In this document: in pieces, positions 13,692-21,918 of the stretch | Layout of the letters: the number at the start of each line of letters is the position of its first letter | Numbering within the stretch: the first letter of the stretch is position 1 | Source of the DNA: UBA7803 sp034522075 | GTDB lineage: Bacteria > Pseudomonadota > Gammaproteobacteria > Pseudomonadales > Azotimanducaceae | Direction: 5' to 3' | Assembly: GCA_034522075.1 (NCBI GenBank) | Contig: JAXHLO010000006.1 | Span: 186,001 to 250,000, forward strand | DNA: 64,000 bases | The notes under the pieces: generated by a model | Database searches by the model: none | What the model saw: the letters and a program-made list of their open reading frames with translations, nothing else | What the model was told of the DNA's origin: nothing | Made by a program: the position numbers and the translations under genes

Positions 13692-14243
13692 ATGCGAGAC
13701 TCCACGAATGACGGCACAAAGAATCACGAGGCGCCCGTAGAGGTCGTCGCCTATGATGAAAGCTGGCCCGGAAAATTTCTGTCCGAGAAAGAGCTGTTAA
13801 CTCAGGTCCTTGCGCCATGGCTCGCCGGGGAGATCGAGCACGTTGGGAGTACCGCAATACCCGGGATGCCAGCTAAGCCCATCATCGACATCATGGCTCC
13901 TGTCTGCAGCCTGGATGCATCGCGTCCGGCCATCGAGGCTGCTGCCTCAGCCGGTTATCTTTACGCTCCGTACAAAACCGATGTGATGCATTGGTTCTGC
14001 AAGCCTTCTCCTCAACATCGCACTCACCATCTGCATCTGATACCTAAAGCCAGCCTGCTGTGGCAACAGAGATTGTACTTTCGAGATAGACTTCGAAGGG
14101 ATCCCACGCTGGCGCAGGAATACGCCGACCTGAAGCTGAGGCTGGCTCAGCAATTCCAGTTCGACCGCGAAGCCTACACGGAAGCTAAGGGCCCATTTGT
14201 TGAACGTGTTCTGGCTGAAGGGTTGGGCGGAGAGGGCGTCTGA
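13692..14243 (+). CDS. GrpB (UPF0157) nucleotidyltransferase-fold protein
   Basis: This 183-residue GrpB/UPF0157 protein contains VEVVAYDESWPGKFLSEKEL, then EIEHVGSTAIPGMPAKPIID (the family signature, like the GS-x-A motif of nucleotidyltransferases), and THHLHLIPKASLLWQQRLYF near the middle. It is also known as fusion partner of CoaE. The biochemical role is unsettled. ATG 13692 sits 8 bases after the last attC remnant, so it is probably an old cassette that has lost its own attC. Confidence 0.88.
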   Translation: MRDSTNDGTKNHEAPVEVVAYDESWPGKFLSEKELLTQVLAPWLAGEIEHVGSTAIPGMPAKPIIDIMAPVCSLDASRPAIEAAASAGYLYAPYKTDVMHWFCKPSPQHRTHHLHLIPKASLLWQQRLYFRDRLRRDPTLAQEYADLKLRLAQQFQFDREAYTEAKGPFVERVLAEGLGGEGV

Positions 14244-14430
14244 ACGGGTTGCTGCGCGGCCCTGCTACTGGCCCAGCCCTCACATGTCTATGGAACTCTC
14301 ATGTTCTCTGGTGAGCTCACCGCAGCCCTTCTAGCCTACTATGACTGGAAAGTTTTCCAGACATACAACGAGGCAGATCTCCACAGAAGCGTTGCAAGCG
14401 ATCTGTAGCCGATGCGGTGCTGAGGCGCTG

Positions 14431-14868
14431 ATGGCAGCCATGAGTTCGTATACTGGGGGCGCAGTGGAGCCTGAAATCCAGAGCAAATTTGCTGCTTATC
14501 CTGCACAGGCGCAAAGACAGCTCGAAAATGTTCGCCGTCTCATTTTTTCCATCGCAGAAGAGAATGACCTGGGTCCGATTGAAGAGACGCTGAAGTGGGG
14601 CGAAGCCAGCTATCGGGTAAAAGGCGGCAGCACGATTCGGATAGACTGGAAACCCAAAGACCCGGATGTCATCAAGGTTTATTTTCATTGCCAGACCAGG
14701 CTGGTCGAGACCTTTCGGGAAATTTACCCCGATGAGTTCGATTTCGAGGGGAAAAGAGCGATCATAGTCCCCTTGTGCGCTCATGTTGAAAACGGGCCGC
14801 TAGGCCACTGCATTCAATTGGCATTGAAATACCATAGCGTGAAGCACCTTCCATTGCTTGGCGCTTGA
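14431..14868 (+). CDS. DUF1801 domain protein
   Basis: This protein of about 145 residues shows the DUF1801 pattern: VEPEIQSKFAAYPAQAQRQL, IEETLKWGEASYRVKGGSTI and VYFHCQTRLVETFREIYPDE. The fold is like the YdhG/iron-chaperone-like family; its function is unknown. ATG 14431 starts just before the conserved part. An in-frame ATG at 14341 would add 30 non-conserved residues. It could be a former cassette gene. Confidence 0.8.
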   Translation: MAAMSSYTGGAVEPEIQSKFAAYPAQAQRQLENVRRLIFSIAEENDLGPIEETLKWGEASYRVKGGSTIRIDWKPKDPDVIKVYFHCQTRLVETFREIYPDEFDFEGKRAIIVPLCAHVENGPLGHCIQLALKYHSVKHLPLLGA

Positions 14869-14882
14869 GGGGGAGAACTTGA

Positions 14883-15299
14883 ATGAAAGCACTCACGCTC
14901 ACGTGCATCCTGCTTTTCGTCACCGGCTGCGTTACCAGGCTCGACGGACAGGTACTCGACCAATCACTGCGTGACGGTCGCTACTACGTCGAACGTCAGG
15001 TAAACGACGATCGAAATCTGAACGCTGGTATCGCTGAAGAACTCCGCAAGCGAGGCATCGACGCTACGGCCGGTGAAGCCGCCGACAAACCAGACGACGC
15101 CGCCTATACGGTCAACTACATCGACCGGTGGTACTGGGATATGCGCATGTATCTCATCGACCTGCGCATAGAAGTGAGAGATCGGAATTCAACGCTTGTC
15201 GGCTATGGCGAGTCCCGGCAGACCTCCCTGGCGGCGATGGGGAAAACGCATACTGACATCATTAACCGTGCCCTGGACCAGATGCTGGAACCCGAGTAG
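14883..15299 (+). CDS. Putative lipoprotein
   Basis: This 138-residue protein has a lipoprotein signal (MKALTLTCILLFVTGCVTRL) with Cys at about residue 16 as the lipidation site. The rest (YYVERQVNDDRNLNAGIAEE, then YTVNYIDRWYWDMRMYLIDL) looks like a small DUF4136-like periplasmic domain, but I am not sure of the family. It probably sits at the inner face of the outer membrane. Confidence 0.7.
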   Translation: MKALTLTCILLFVTGCVTRLDGQVLDQSLRDGRYYVERQVNDDRNLNAGIAEELRKRGIDATAGEAADKPDDAAYTVNYIDRWYWDMRMYLIDLRIEVRDRNSTLVGYGESRQTSLAAMGKTHTDIINRALDQMLEPE

Positions 15300-15349
15300 G
15301 ACAGGCTCAACCATGGGCTGGCTGACACGGCGGCAAGGCGGTGGACGGT

Positions 15350-15892
15350 ATGACTGCCGAGAGCATCGAAATAAGGTTGTTGAAGCGCAGTGATCTGCCG
15401 GCATTCAACGAGCACTTCGCCCGCCATCAGGCGGAATCCGGCCGCGATGGTGAGTATTTCATGCCGGTTTCCCCGGACGATCCCAGCGAGCCCATCGGCC
15501 TGGATCCGGCGCGCTTCGAAGCGGCCCTGGACGTGCCCGGCTGGCAGCGCTGGTTCGTGGCGATCGACCCCGCAGCGAAGCGTATCGTCGGGCACGCGGA
15601 TCTCAGCGGCGACCGGCTGCGCGCGGGCCTGCACCGCTGCGAGGTGGGCGTCGGCATCGAAGAACCCTGGCGCGGGCGCGGTCTCGGCCGGCGGCTGATG
15701 AGCCATGCCATCGCCTTCGCCCGCCAGGCGGACAGCATCGCCTGGGTAGACCTGAGGGTGTTCGCGCACAATGAGCGGGCCCGGGGCCTGTATCGGTCGC
15801 TCGGGTTCACCGAGATCGGCACGGTGGTCGACCGATTCCGCATTCAGGGCAGCAGCATCGACGACGTGCTGATGACGCTGCACGTCGGCTGA
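15350..15892 (+). CDS. GNAT-family N-acetyltransferase
   Basis: This is a 180-residue GNAT protein. The acetyl-CoA loop is GIEEPWRGRGLGRRLMSHAI, and the last part DLRVFAHNERARGLYRSLGF followed by TEIGTVVDRFRI is typical. The N-terminal IEIRLLKRSDLPAFNEHF is standard. ATG 15350 is preferred to the GTG three codons earlier. The high GC content is like the chromosome, so it lies outside the cassette DNA. Substrate unknown. Confidence 0.88.
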   Translation: MTAESIEIRLLKRSDLPAFNEHFARHQAESGRDGEYFMPVSPDDPSEPIGLDPARFEAALDVPGWQRWFVAIDPAAKRIVGHADLSGDRLRAGLHRCEVGVGIEEPWRGRGLGRRLMSHAIAFARQADSIAWVDLRVFAHNERARGLYRSLGFTEIGTVVDRFRIQGSSIDDVLMTLHVG

Positions 15893-15998
15893 AGAACCAA
15901 CGCGTCACAAGGACGATTCCGACCGTACGTTCACGTCCCTTTCACCGCGGCGTGGCGATGATGCCCAACTTCCTACATCGCATCATGGAAGCTATCTG

Positions 15999-16946
15999 AT
16001 GAGCACTGTGCCCGCCGCAGCGAATTTCATGCCGGACATTGCCGAGCGCCCGCACCACAGCCCTCAGGGCACCCTGGACTGGGTGGGCATGAGCGATATC
16101 CACCAGAGCATCGTGATCTCCAGCGGCGGAAGGGATCAGCGTCTGCCGGCCAATGTGCAGGTCTACGTCAATCTCGAGGACCCTCGCGCCAAAGGCATTC
16201 ACATGTCACGGCTGTATCTGCTGCTCGATGAGCACGCACGCCATCGGCCCCTGTCGGCGGCCAGCGTTACAGACTTGTTAAACGCACTGCAGGGCTCCCA
16301 CGCAGACCTCAGCAGCCGCGCTTTCGTCGAGTTCACGTTCGGTTACGAACGCCGCCAGACAGCGTTGGTGTCCGAGCATGCCGGCTGGCACGTCTATCCG
16401 GCGAGCCTCAAGGGCACGCTGGAGAACGGCCAGGTGACCATCGAGCTGGGTGTGCAGGTGACCTATTCGAGTACCTGTCCCTGCTCCGCTGCCCTGGCCC
16501 GGCAGCTCATTCAGCAGCAATTCGAGCGATCCTTCCGCGCCGGCCAGCCGCTGGCATTCGACGACATCCGCGAATGGCTCGGTACCGAGGAAGCCATCTC
16601 CGCCACGCCGCACAGCCAGCGCAGCTTCGCCAAAGTGAAGACCCGCCTGGCGCCGGACACGGCCAACCTGCCCATCGACGGCCTCATCGACAATCTCGAA
16701 GCGGCACTGGGCACGCCGGTGCAGACGGCGGTGAAACGGGCCGACGAGCAGGAATTCGCGCGCCTCAACGGCAGCAATCTGATGTTCTGCGAGGACGCCG
16801 GACGCAAGCTGCAGACGGCGCTGAACCAGGACGACCGCTTCGACGATTTCTGGGTGCGGGTGGAACACCACGAGAGCCTCCATCCGCACAATGCCGTAAC
16901 CGTCTTCAGCAAAGGCGTCGCAGGCGGATATCTGCCGATACCCTAG
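15999..16946 (+). CDS. folE2: GTP cyclohydrolase FolE2 (type IB)
   Basis: This 315-residue GTP cyclohydrolase IB converts GTP to 7,8-dihydroneopterin triphosphate, the entry to folate (and queuosine) synthesis. It can use metals other than zinc. Diagnostic segments are DPRAKGIHMSRLYLLLDEHA near residue 65 and TYSSTCPCSAALARQ near 160, which holds the catalytic Cys. The 3' end overlaps the convergent kinase gene by 4 bases (CTAG). In many bacteria folE2 is zinc-starvation induced. I saw no convincing Zur site upstream. Confidence 0.95.
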   Translation: MSTVPAAANFMPDIAERPHHSPQGTLDWVGMSDIHQSIVISSGGRDQRLPANVQVYVNLEDPRAKGIHMSRLYLLLDEHARHRPLSAASVTDLLNALQGSHADLSSRAFVEFTFGYERRQTALVSEHAGWHVYPASLKGTLENGQVTIELGVQVTYSSTCPCSAALARQLIQQQFERSFRAGQPLAFDDIREWLGTEEAISATPHSQRSFAKVKTRLAPDTANLPIDGLIDNLEAALGTPVQTAVKRADEQEFARLNGSNLMFCEDAGRKLQTALNQDDRFDDFWVRVEHHESLHPHNAVTVFSKGVAGGYLPIP

Positions 16947-18286
16947 CGGAAACGCACCTCTACAGTCGTGCCTTCACCGGGGCGGCTGTGTGCCGAAATG
17001 GTCCAGCCGAACTGCCTTACCAGGCGCTTGACGATGGCCAGGCCCAGGCCGTGGCCGGGCGTCAGGCTGCGGCTTTCGTCAGCGCGGTAGAAGGAATCGA
17101 AAGCGCGCTCGAGTTCTTCGCCCGACATGCCCACACCGGTGTCGGCCACGGACACACCGCTGTCGCTGATCGTCACCTGCACGCTACCTTCGCGGGTGTA
17201 GTTGACGGCATTGCGCATGAGATTGCCGATGACGATCTGCACGACCTTGGCCGGGGCGAGCACGCGCAGTTCGGCGCGTTCATGAACGCTCAGGCTGTTG
17301 CCCGCGCGCCGCGCCAGGGGCATCAGTTCATCCATCTGCTCCGCGACCACATCGTTCACGACCACGTCGTCGGCGGGCAGACGCATTTCCCCTTCCCGGG
17401 CGAGCAGCAGCAGGGTTTCGAGCAGCGCCTCCATGTCCTGGACCGTGCGGCGCATCCGAGCCAGCACCTTGCGTTCGGACTCCGGACGATCGGCTTTGCT
17501 TTCCAGTAGATCCAGCGAACCCCGGAATACGGCCACGGGAGTGCGCAGTTCGTGACCGGCGTCCCGGGTGAAGACCCGCTCACGCTCGACGAAGGCGCGC
17601 AGACGCTGAGAGAACGTTTCCACCGCGTCGATCATGGTCATGACTTCCGCATCGGCTACCTCGCGCAACGGATTCAGATCCACATGCAGGGCTGTGTCGT
17701 GCTCGAAATCGAAATCCTCCAGCCGCCGGGCGAGTTGGACGATGGGCGAGATGGCCTGCTGCGAGAGTCGATAGGCCAGAAACGACAGGCTGTAGATGAC
17801 CAGCAGCACCACCGCCAGCGGCACGATGCCGAAGAACAATGCCACGTTGTAGATCTGTGCTTTGTCCCAGACCAGATACAGCACCCGGCCAGCGCGCTCC
17901 GAGACATGAACGAGCTGCGTGCCTCCGGCCACGCTGCGTACAGATTCGTCCGGCGGGATACCGTGCAGGGGTTCCGGCAGCCCTTCGGTAACACCCGGCG
18001 GCGCCATGTAGCTGCGCATGTTGGAAGTGTCCGGGAGGCTCGCCTGGGCGTCTTCTTCAAAACGGTTCCAGTAATAGGCGGCTTCGGTCTCCAGGCCCTG
18101 GCGCAGAATTAGATCGACGATGATGGTGTTGGCAATGTAGACGCCGACTACGGTGGCAACGCTGACGATGCCCACCTGGATGGCGAATACGCGGACCAGT
18201 TTCGCCCGCAGACCTGTGCGTTTCAATTCCTCTCCTGCGGCGGCGGAACCGCCCGTTACCGAGTGCCAGTTCAGTGCGTCACTCAA
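16943..18286 (-). CDS. Sensor histidine kinase
   Basis: This 447-residue inner-membrane kinase has one membrane helix near residues 35-57 and a second near 145-170. They flank a periplasmic sensor domain of about 90 residues. A HAMP-like linker, a HisKA domain with the phosphoacceptor in FTRDAGHELRTPVAV near residue 245, and a HATPase with NLMRNAVNY, DTGVGMSGEE and GHGLGLAIVKRL follow. No response regulator lies in the window, so it is an orphan here. It follows the lipid-methyltransferase genes on the same strand and may sense membrane state; that is inference. Confidence 0.92.
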   Translation of the reverse strand: MSDALNWHSVTGGSAAAGEELKRTGLRAKLVRVFAIQVGIVSVATVVGVYIANTIIVDLILRQGLETEAAYYWNRFEEDAQASLPDTSNMRSYMAPPGVTEGLPEPLHGIPPDESVRSVAGGTQLVHVSERAGRVLYLVWDKAQIYNVALFFGIVPLAVVLLVIYSLSFLAYRLSQQAISPIVQLARRLEDFDFEHDTALHVDLNPLREVADAEVMTMIDAVETFSQRLRAFVERERVFTRDAGHELRTPVAVFRGSLDLLESKADRPESERKVLARMRRTVQDMEALLETLLLLAREGEMRLPADDVVVNDVVAEQMDELMPLARRAGNSLSVHERAELRVLAPAKVVQIVIGNLMRNAVNYTREGSVQVTISDSGVSVADTGVGMSGEELERAFDSFYRADESRSLTPGHGLGLAIVKRLVRQFGWTISAHSRPGEGTTVEVRFR

Positions 18287-19317
18287 TTCGGCTTAGCGAA
18301 CAGATAATGACACACCAGCCATTCGGTGCCATGGCGATAGGCGAACATCTCCTCGCAGGCCATGAAGAACATGCGCCAGCGCTGCAGCCAGCGGCGCGCC
18401 TGCTGCTCACCGTACGTGCCGGCCAGCACGGGAGTCACGGCATCGCGGCGTGCATCCAGATTGGCCAGCCAGGCCCGCGCGGTCTTAGCGTAGTTACTCC
18501 CGCTCAGCGTCCAGCGCCGCTCGATGCGCAGGTGCTCCTGGAAGAACAGCAGAGTATCGGCAGCCGGCATGAGCCCGCCGGTGAAGAAGTGCCGGGCCAT
18601 CCAGTCGCCGGCGCTTTTATCCTCGAAGGGGTAGAGCAGATTGCGGTGGCAGAAGATGTGCACGAACAATTTGCCGTCTTCGTTCAACCATCCCGCTATG
18701 CGCTCGAGCAGCACGGCGTAGTTGCGCACGTGTTCGAACATTTCCACCGACAGGATGCGGTCGAATCCGCCGTCGAGCTCCAGCGTATTGACGTCGGCGG
18801 TGATCACCGAAACGTTGCCCAGGCCGAGTTCGCGGGCCCGTTCTTCGATGAGGCGGCGTTGACCCGAGGAATTGGACACGGCGGTGAAGCGGCTGGCCGG
18901 AAAGCGAGCCGCGGCCCACAAGGTAAGCGACCCCCAGCCGCAGCCCAGATCGAGCACCTGCTGCCCGTCGGCCAGACCGGCCCGCCGGACATAACTCTCC
19001 AGCATGGCGGTTTCCGCGGAATCCAGATCCGCGGCGCCGCTGTCCCAGTCGGCACAGCTGTATTTCAGGTGCCGGCCCAGCACCAGCCGGAAGAAGTCGG
19101 CGGGTACCTCGTAGTGCTGGGCGTTGGCAGCGTCGGTTTCCAGGGCCACCTCGCTACCGGCGAGTTCGTGCAGCAGCCGCTGACCGCGTTCCTCCCGGGT
19201 ATGCGGATCGCCGGCGTACTCCTCGCGCAGACGCTGCGCTACCAGCCGGCGGATACCGAGGCGCACCACAGCGTCCGGTACCAGACCGGATTCGGCTGCA
19301 TCGGTGAGCACGCTCAC
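18283..19317 (-). CDS. Cyclopropane-fatty-acid-synthase-like methyltransferase (second)
   Basis: This 344-residue SAM-dependent methyltransferase is of the CFA synthase family. It shows QHYEVPADFFRLVLGRHLKY, the SAM loop VLDLGCGWGSLTLWAAARFP, and ILSVEMFEHVRNYAVLLERI, with a C-terminal aromatic-rich part. It lacks the long N-terminal lipid-binding domain of true CFA synthases and is nearer to the plant/animal-like shorter group. GTG 19317 overlaps the upstream stop by 4 bases, so translation is coupled. It likely alkylates unsaturated acyl chains, but the product is unknown. Confidence 0.88.
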   Translation of the reverse strand: MSVLTDAAESGLVPDAVVRLGIRRLVAQRLREEYAGDPHTREERGQRLLHELAGSEVALETDAANAQHYEVPADFFRLVLGRHLKYSCADWDSGAADLDSAETAMLESYVRRAGLADGQQVLDLGCGWGSLTLWAAARFPASRFTAVSNSSGQRRLIEERARELGLGNVSVITADVNTLELDGGFDRILSVEMFEHVRNYAVLLERIAGWLNEDGKLFVHIFCHRNLLYPFEDKSAGDWMARHFFTGGLMPAADTLLFFQEHLRIERRWTLSGSNYAKTARAWLANLDARRDAVTPVLAGTYGEQQARRWLQRWRMFFMACEEMFAYRHGTEWLVCHYLFAKPN

Positions 19318-19853
19318 AGGCCTGTGTCCCGCCGCGGCGACCGGGGCAGCGGCGGGTAAGAGAGAGCCGAGTGCCGGGCCAGGGTGAATGCCACAGCAAA
19401 CAGCAGCAGCCATACCGGCGAGATCCACAGCAGTTGCATCGGTTCGTCGATGCTGACGGCGCCCAGGCGTTCGCCGCCCAGATAACTCAGCGGCGCGCCG
19501 AGCCCGGCCAGCAGCCCGCCGAGCCACGGTCGCGCTTTGAACATGGACAGGCAGTGATTCAGGGTGAGGCCCACGGCCACCCACAGCAATACGATCCACA
19601 CCGGCGCCACGGCAGCCCCGCCGTAGTTCAGAACGCCGGAGCGGATCCACACGGTATCGACGACGAAGCCCACCGCCGCGGCACCGCCGGCGAGCAGCAG
19701 ATCACGGCGTATGTTGCCGAGCAGGGCGGAATGGGTGAGCAGCAACGACACCGCCGCCAGGCCCCACAGCGCGTTGCCTCGGGCACCGCCGAGCACGCAG
19801 GCGAACCAGGCGACCTGGAACAGCACCGCGTTGACCACATTCCAGCGATTCAT
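19314..19853 (-). CDS. DUF2878 membrane protein
   Basis: This 179-residue protein has about five to six membrane helices (NRWNVVNAVLFQVAWFACVL, VSLLLTHSALLG, AVGFVVDTVWIRSGVLNY, VWIVLLWVAVGLTLNHCLSM). It matches the DUF2878 family, commonly found next to CFA-like methyltransferases. ATG 19853 overlaps the preceding stop. The role is unknown. It may present or flip lipid substrate for the two methyltransferases beside it. Confidence 0.88.
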   Translation of the reverse strand: MNRWNVVNAVLFQVAWFACVLGGARGNALWGLAAVSLLLTHSALLGNIRRDLLLAGGAAAVGFVVDTVWIRSGVLNYGGAAVAPVWIVLLWVAVGLTLNHCLSMFKARPWLGGLLAGLGAPLSYLGGERLGAVSIDEPMQLLWISPVWLLLFAVAFTLARHSALSYPPLPRSPRRDTGL

Positions 19854-21157
19854 GGCGTCTCCGCCGCGGTAGAAGTCTGCACCAGGAACAGCTCGCCGCT
19901 GGGCAGAGACAGCGGTGCGCGCCAGGGTTGCTGGCGGTAGCCGGGCTTGGCGAACAGGAGCTGCACATCGCTGATGGTGCGCTCGCGGAAACCCGCCTCG
20001 CAATAGCACAGATACATGCGCCACATACGCTGAAAGCGCTCGTCGAAGCCCATCACCTCGAGTTGTTGCGCGCTGGCTTCCACGCGCTCACGCCAGTCCG
20101 CCAGGGTAACGGCGTAGTCCAGGCCGATATCCTCCAGGTTCACCAGCACCGCATCACCATTGCGCGCAGCCGTATCGATCAGCACCGAGACACAGGGCAG
20201 AAAGCTGCCGGGAAAGATGTGCTTTTTGATGAAGTCCACCGAGCGCAGAGCGCTTTTGTAATACCGGTCTTCAATGGTGATGGCCTGCAGGGCGATCAGT
20301 CCGCCGGGCCGAGCCAGCCGGCTCAAGACTTCGAAATAGGTGTCCAGATACTGATGGCCAACCGCTTCTACCATTTCTACCGACACGACTTTGTCGTAAC
20401 AGCCGCCGAGATCCCGGTAGTCGGCGAGCAGGATTTCCACGCGGTCCTGCAGCCCGGCCTCGCGCACCCGGTCGACGGCTGCCTCGTACTGCGCCGGGGA
20501 AATGGTGGCCGTGGTGACCCGGCAGCCGAACCGGCCGGCTGCGTACACAGCCAGACCGCCCCAGCCGGTGCCGATCTCCAGCAGATGGTCGTCGGGGCCG
20601 AGTTCCAGCTTGCGGCACAGGCGTTCCAGCTTGGCGCGGCTCGCCTCCTCCAGCGTCATGTCAGGAGACTCGTATACGGCGGAGGAATACATCATGCGGG
20701 AGTCGAGAAAGGTCTCGAAAAAGGCGTTGGACAGATCGTAGTGGGCCTCTATGTTACGGCGGCTGCCGCGCAGGCTGTTGCGGCGGACCGCGTGCGCCAA
20801 CCGGTCGATGCCCCGGACGAGCCAGGCGCCGGGACCATTGAGCCGGGTCAGCGGCTCGCCGCTGACCGCCAGGATGCGCACCAGGGCCACCAGGTCGTCG
20901 CAATCCCAGTCGCCGTCCATGTAGGACTCTGCAGCACCCACGGTGCCGCCGAGGACCACCCGCCGATAGAACCTGTCATGACGGACGCGCACAACGGCAG
21001 ACGGTGAGCCCCGGCCGTAACGGTATTCCGAGCTGCCGTGACACACGGTAAGCGTGCCCTGCTCGAGCCTGCCCAGGGCTCGATGCACCAGCCGCGGGAA
21101 CATTCCGGTGATGGGCGCCTGGCCGGCACTAAGATCGCAGGCGGCTGATCTGTTCAC
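19850..21157 (-). CDS. Cyclopropane-fatty-acyl-phospholipid synthase family protein
   Basis: This 435-residue protein has the two-domain plan of CFA synthases. An N-terminal lipid-binding domain contains VVLGGTVGAAESYMDGDWDC. The methyltransferase core contains NIEAHYDLSNAFFETFLDSR, LLEIGTGWGGLAVYAAGRFG and KVVSVEMVEAVGHQYLDTYF. Such enzymes add a methylene group from SAM to double bonds of membrane phospholipids. Related enzymes make 10-methylene, methyl-branched or furan-precursor chains. GTG 21157 overlaps the DUF1365 stop. It is part of a five-gene coupled run. Confidence 0.92.
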   Translation of the reverse strand: MNRSAACDLSAGQAPITGMFPRLVHRALGRLEQGTLTVCHGSSEYRYGRGSPSAVVRVRHDRFYRRVVLGGTVGAAESYMDGDWDCDDLVALVRILAVSGEPLTRLNGPGAWLVRGIDRLAHAVRRNSLRGSRRNIEAHYDLSNAFFETFLDSRMMYSSAVYESPDMTLEEASRAKLERLCRKLELGPDDHLLEIGTGWGGLAVYAAGRFGCRVTTATISPAQYEAAVDRVREAGLQDRVEILLADYRDLGGCYDKVVSVEMVEAVGHQYLDTYFEVLSRLARPGGLIALQAITIEDRYYKSALRSVDFIKKHIFPGSFLPCVSVLIDTAARNGDAVLVNLEDIGLDYAVTLADWRERVEASAQQLEVMGFDERFQRMWRMYLCYCEAGFRERTISDVQLLFAKPGYRQQPWRAPLSLPSGELFLVQTSTAAETP

Positions 21158-21918
21158 GTGGATTGAACCTCCTCGAGTCTGTTCGGGTGAGCATGGAATG
21201 CCGCGCCCTTGCGCCACACGCGCCAGGCCTGCCAGTAAATGCGGGCCAGGGTCCAGGCGTTCTGCAGCGGGTAAGCCAGGGCGCCGCGGCGCAGGCTGCG
21301 CGCCGTGAGCGGCTGCGGCTGCAGGTAGAGGCCGGCGAAGAAAATTTCCTGGCCTTCCCGCAGCAGGCGCATGGCTACTTCGATGGCTCCTTCGTCGGCC
21401 CGGATGCGCCAATGATAATCCAGGTCCATGGGCATGAAGGGCGAGACATGAAAGCGCTTGGGAATCTGGAATTCCATGTCGCCACCCTGCGCCGCAGCGG
21501 CATCCAGCACATAGGCGTGCACCTCATTCCAGGGCGTGTTGGTGACTTCCGCCACCACGCTGGTCAGATTTCCGCCCCGGTAGCAGAAGTAGAAACTGAC
21601 CGGGTTGAACAGCCAGCCCCAGGAGCGCGGTTGAGTCAGCAGAAAGACCTGATCGGCGCAGGCCGATCCCGCGGCCAGAAGCTGTTGATTGACGGCGTGA
21701 CGGATGCCGGCAGCGGCGCCCGGGACGGTGCGTGGAAAGTCTGCGGTCCGCAGGGACAGGGGCGCCAGGCGCCGCCGCGTGGACAGCCACCGTGATGCCC
21801 TGTCGTCCAGGTGATCCACATCCACACAGACCATCCACACGGGATAGCGGAACGTGTGCGGGGCGGGCGGAGCACGGCGATGCAGCACCCAGCCTTCACA
21901 AGCGAAATCACGCAGCAC
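21154..21918 (-). CDS. DUF1365 protein
   Basis: This 254-residue DUF1365 protein has the hallmarks GWLFNPVSFYFCYRGGNLTS, VVAEVTNTPWNEVHAYVLD and KRFHVSPFMPMDLDYHWRIR. Its genes nearly always lie beside a CFA-like methyltransferase and an FAD oxidoreductase, as here. The biochemical role is unknown. It overlaps the neighbours at both ends, so the whole set is one operon. Confidence 0.93.
   Translation of the reverse strand: MLRDFACEGWVLHRRAPPAPHTFRYPVWMVCVDVDHLDDRASRWLSTRRRLAPLSLRTADFPRTVPGAAAGIRHAVNQQLLAAGSACADQVFLLTQPRSWGWLFNPVSFYFCYRGGNLTSVVAEVTNTPWNEVHAYVLDAAAAQGGDMEFQIPKRFHVSPFMPMDLDYHWRIRADEGAIEVAMRLLREGQEIFFAGLYLQPQPLTARSLRRGALAYPLQNAWTLARIYWQAWRVWRKGAAFHAHPNRLEEVQST

Noticed and set aside
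15893..15998. Zur box upstream of folE2
   Set aside because: A weak ATGATG/CATCAT inverted pattern is present but it does not match the AT-rich Zur consensus.
14870..16000. Further attC sites to the right of 13,690
   Set aside because: No GCCTAAC/GTTAGGC pair with inner boxes was found. The array seems to end at the last 39 bp remnant.
19928..21007. Plus-strand open frame of 359 codons
   Set aside because: It is antisense to the CFA-type methyltransferase, with no recognisable motif.
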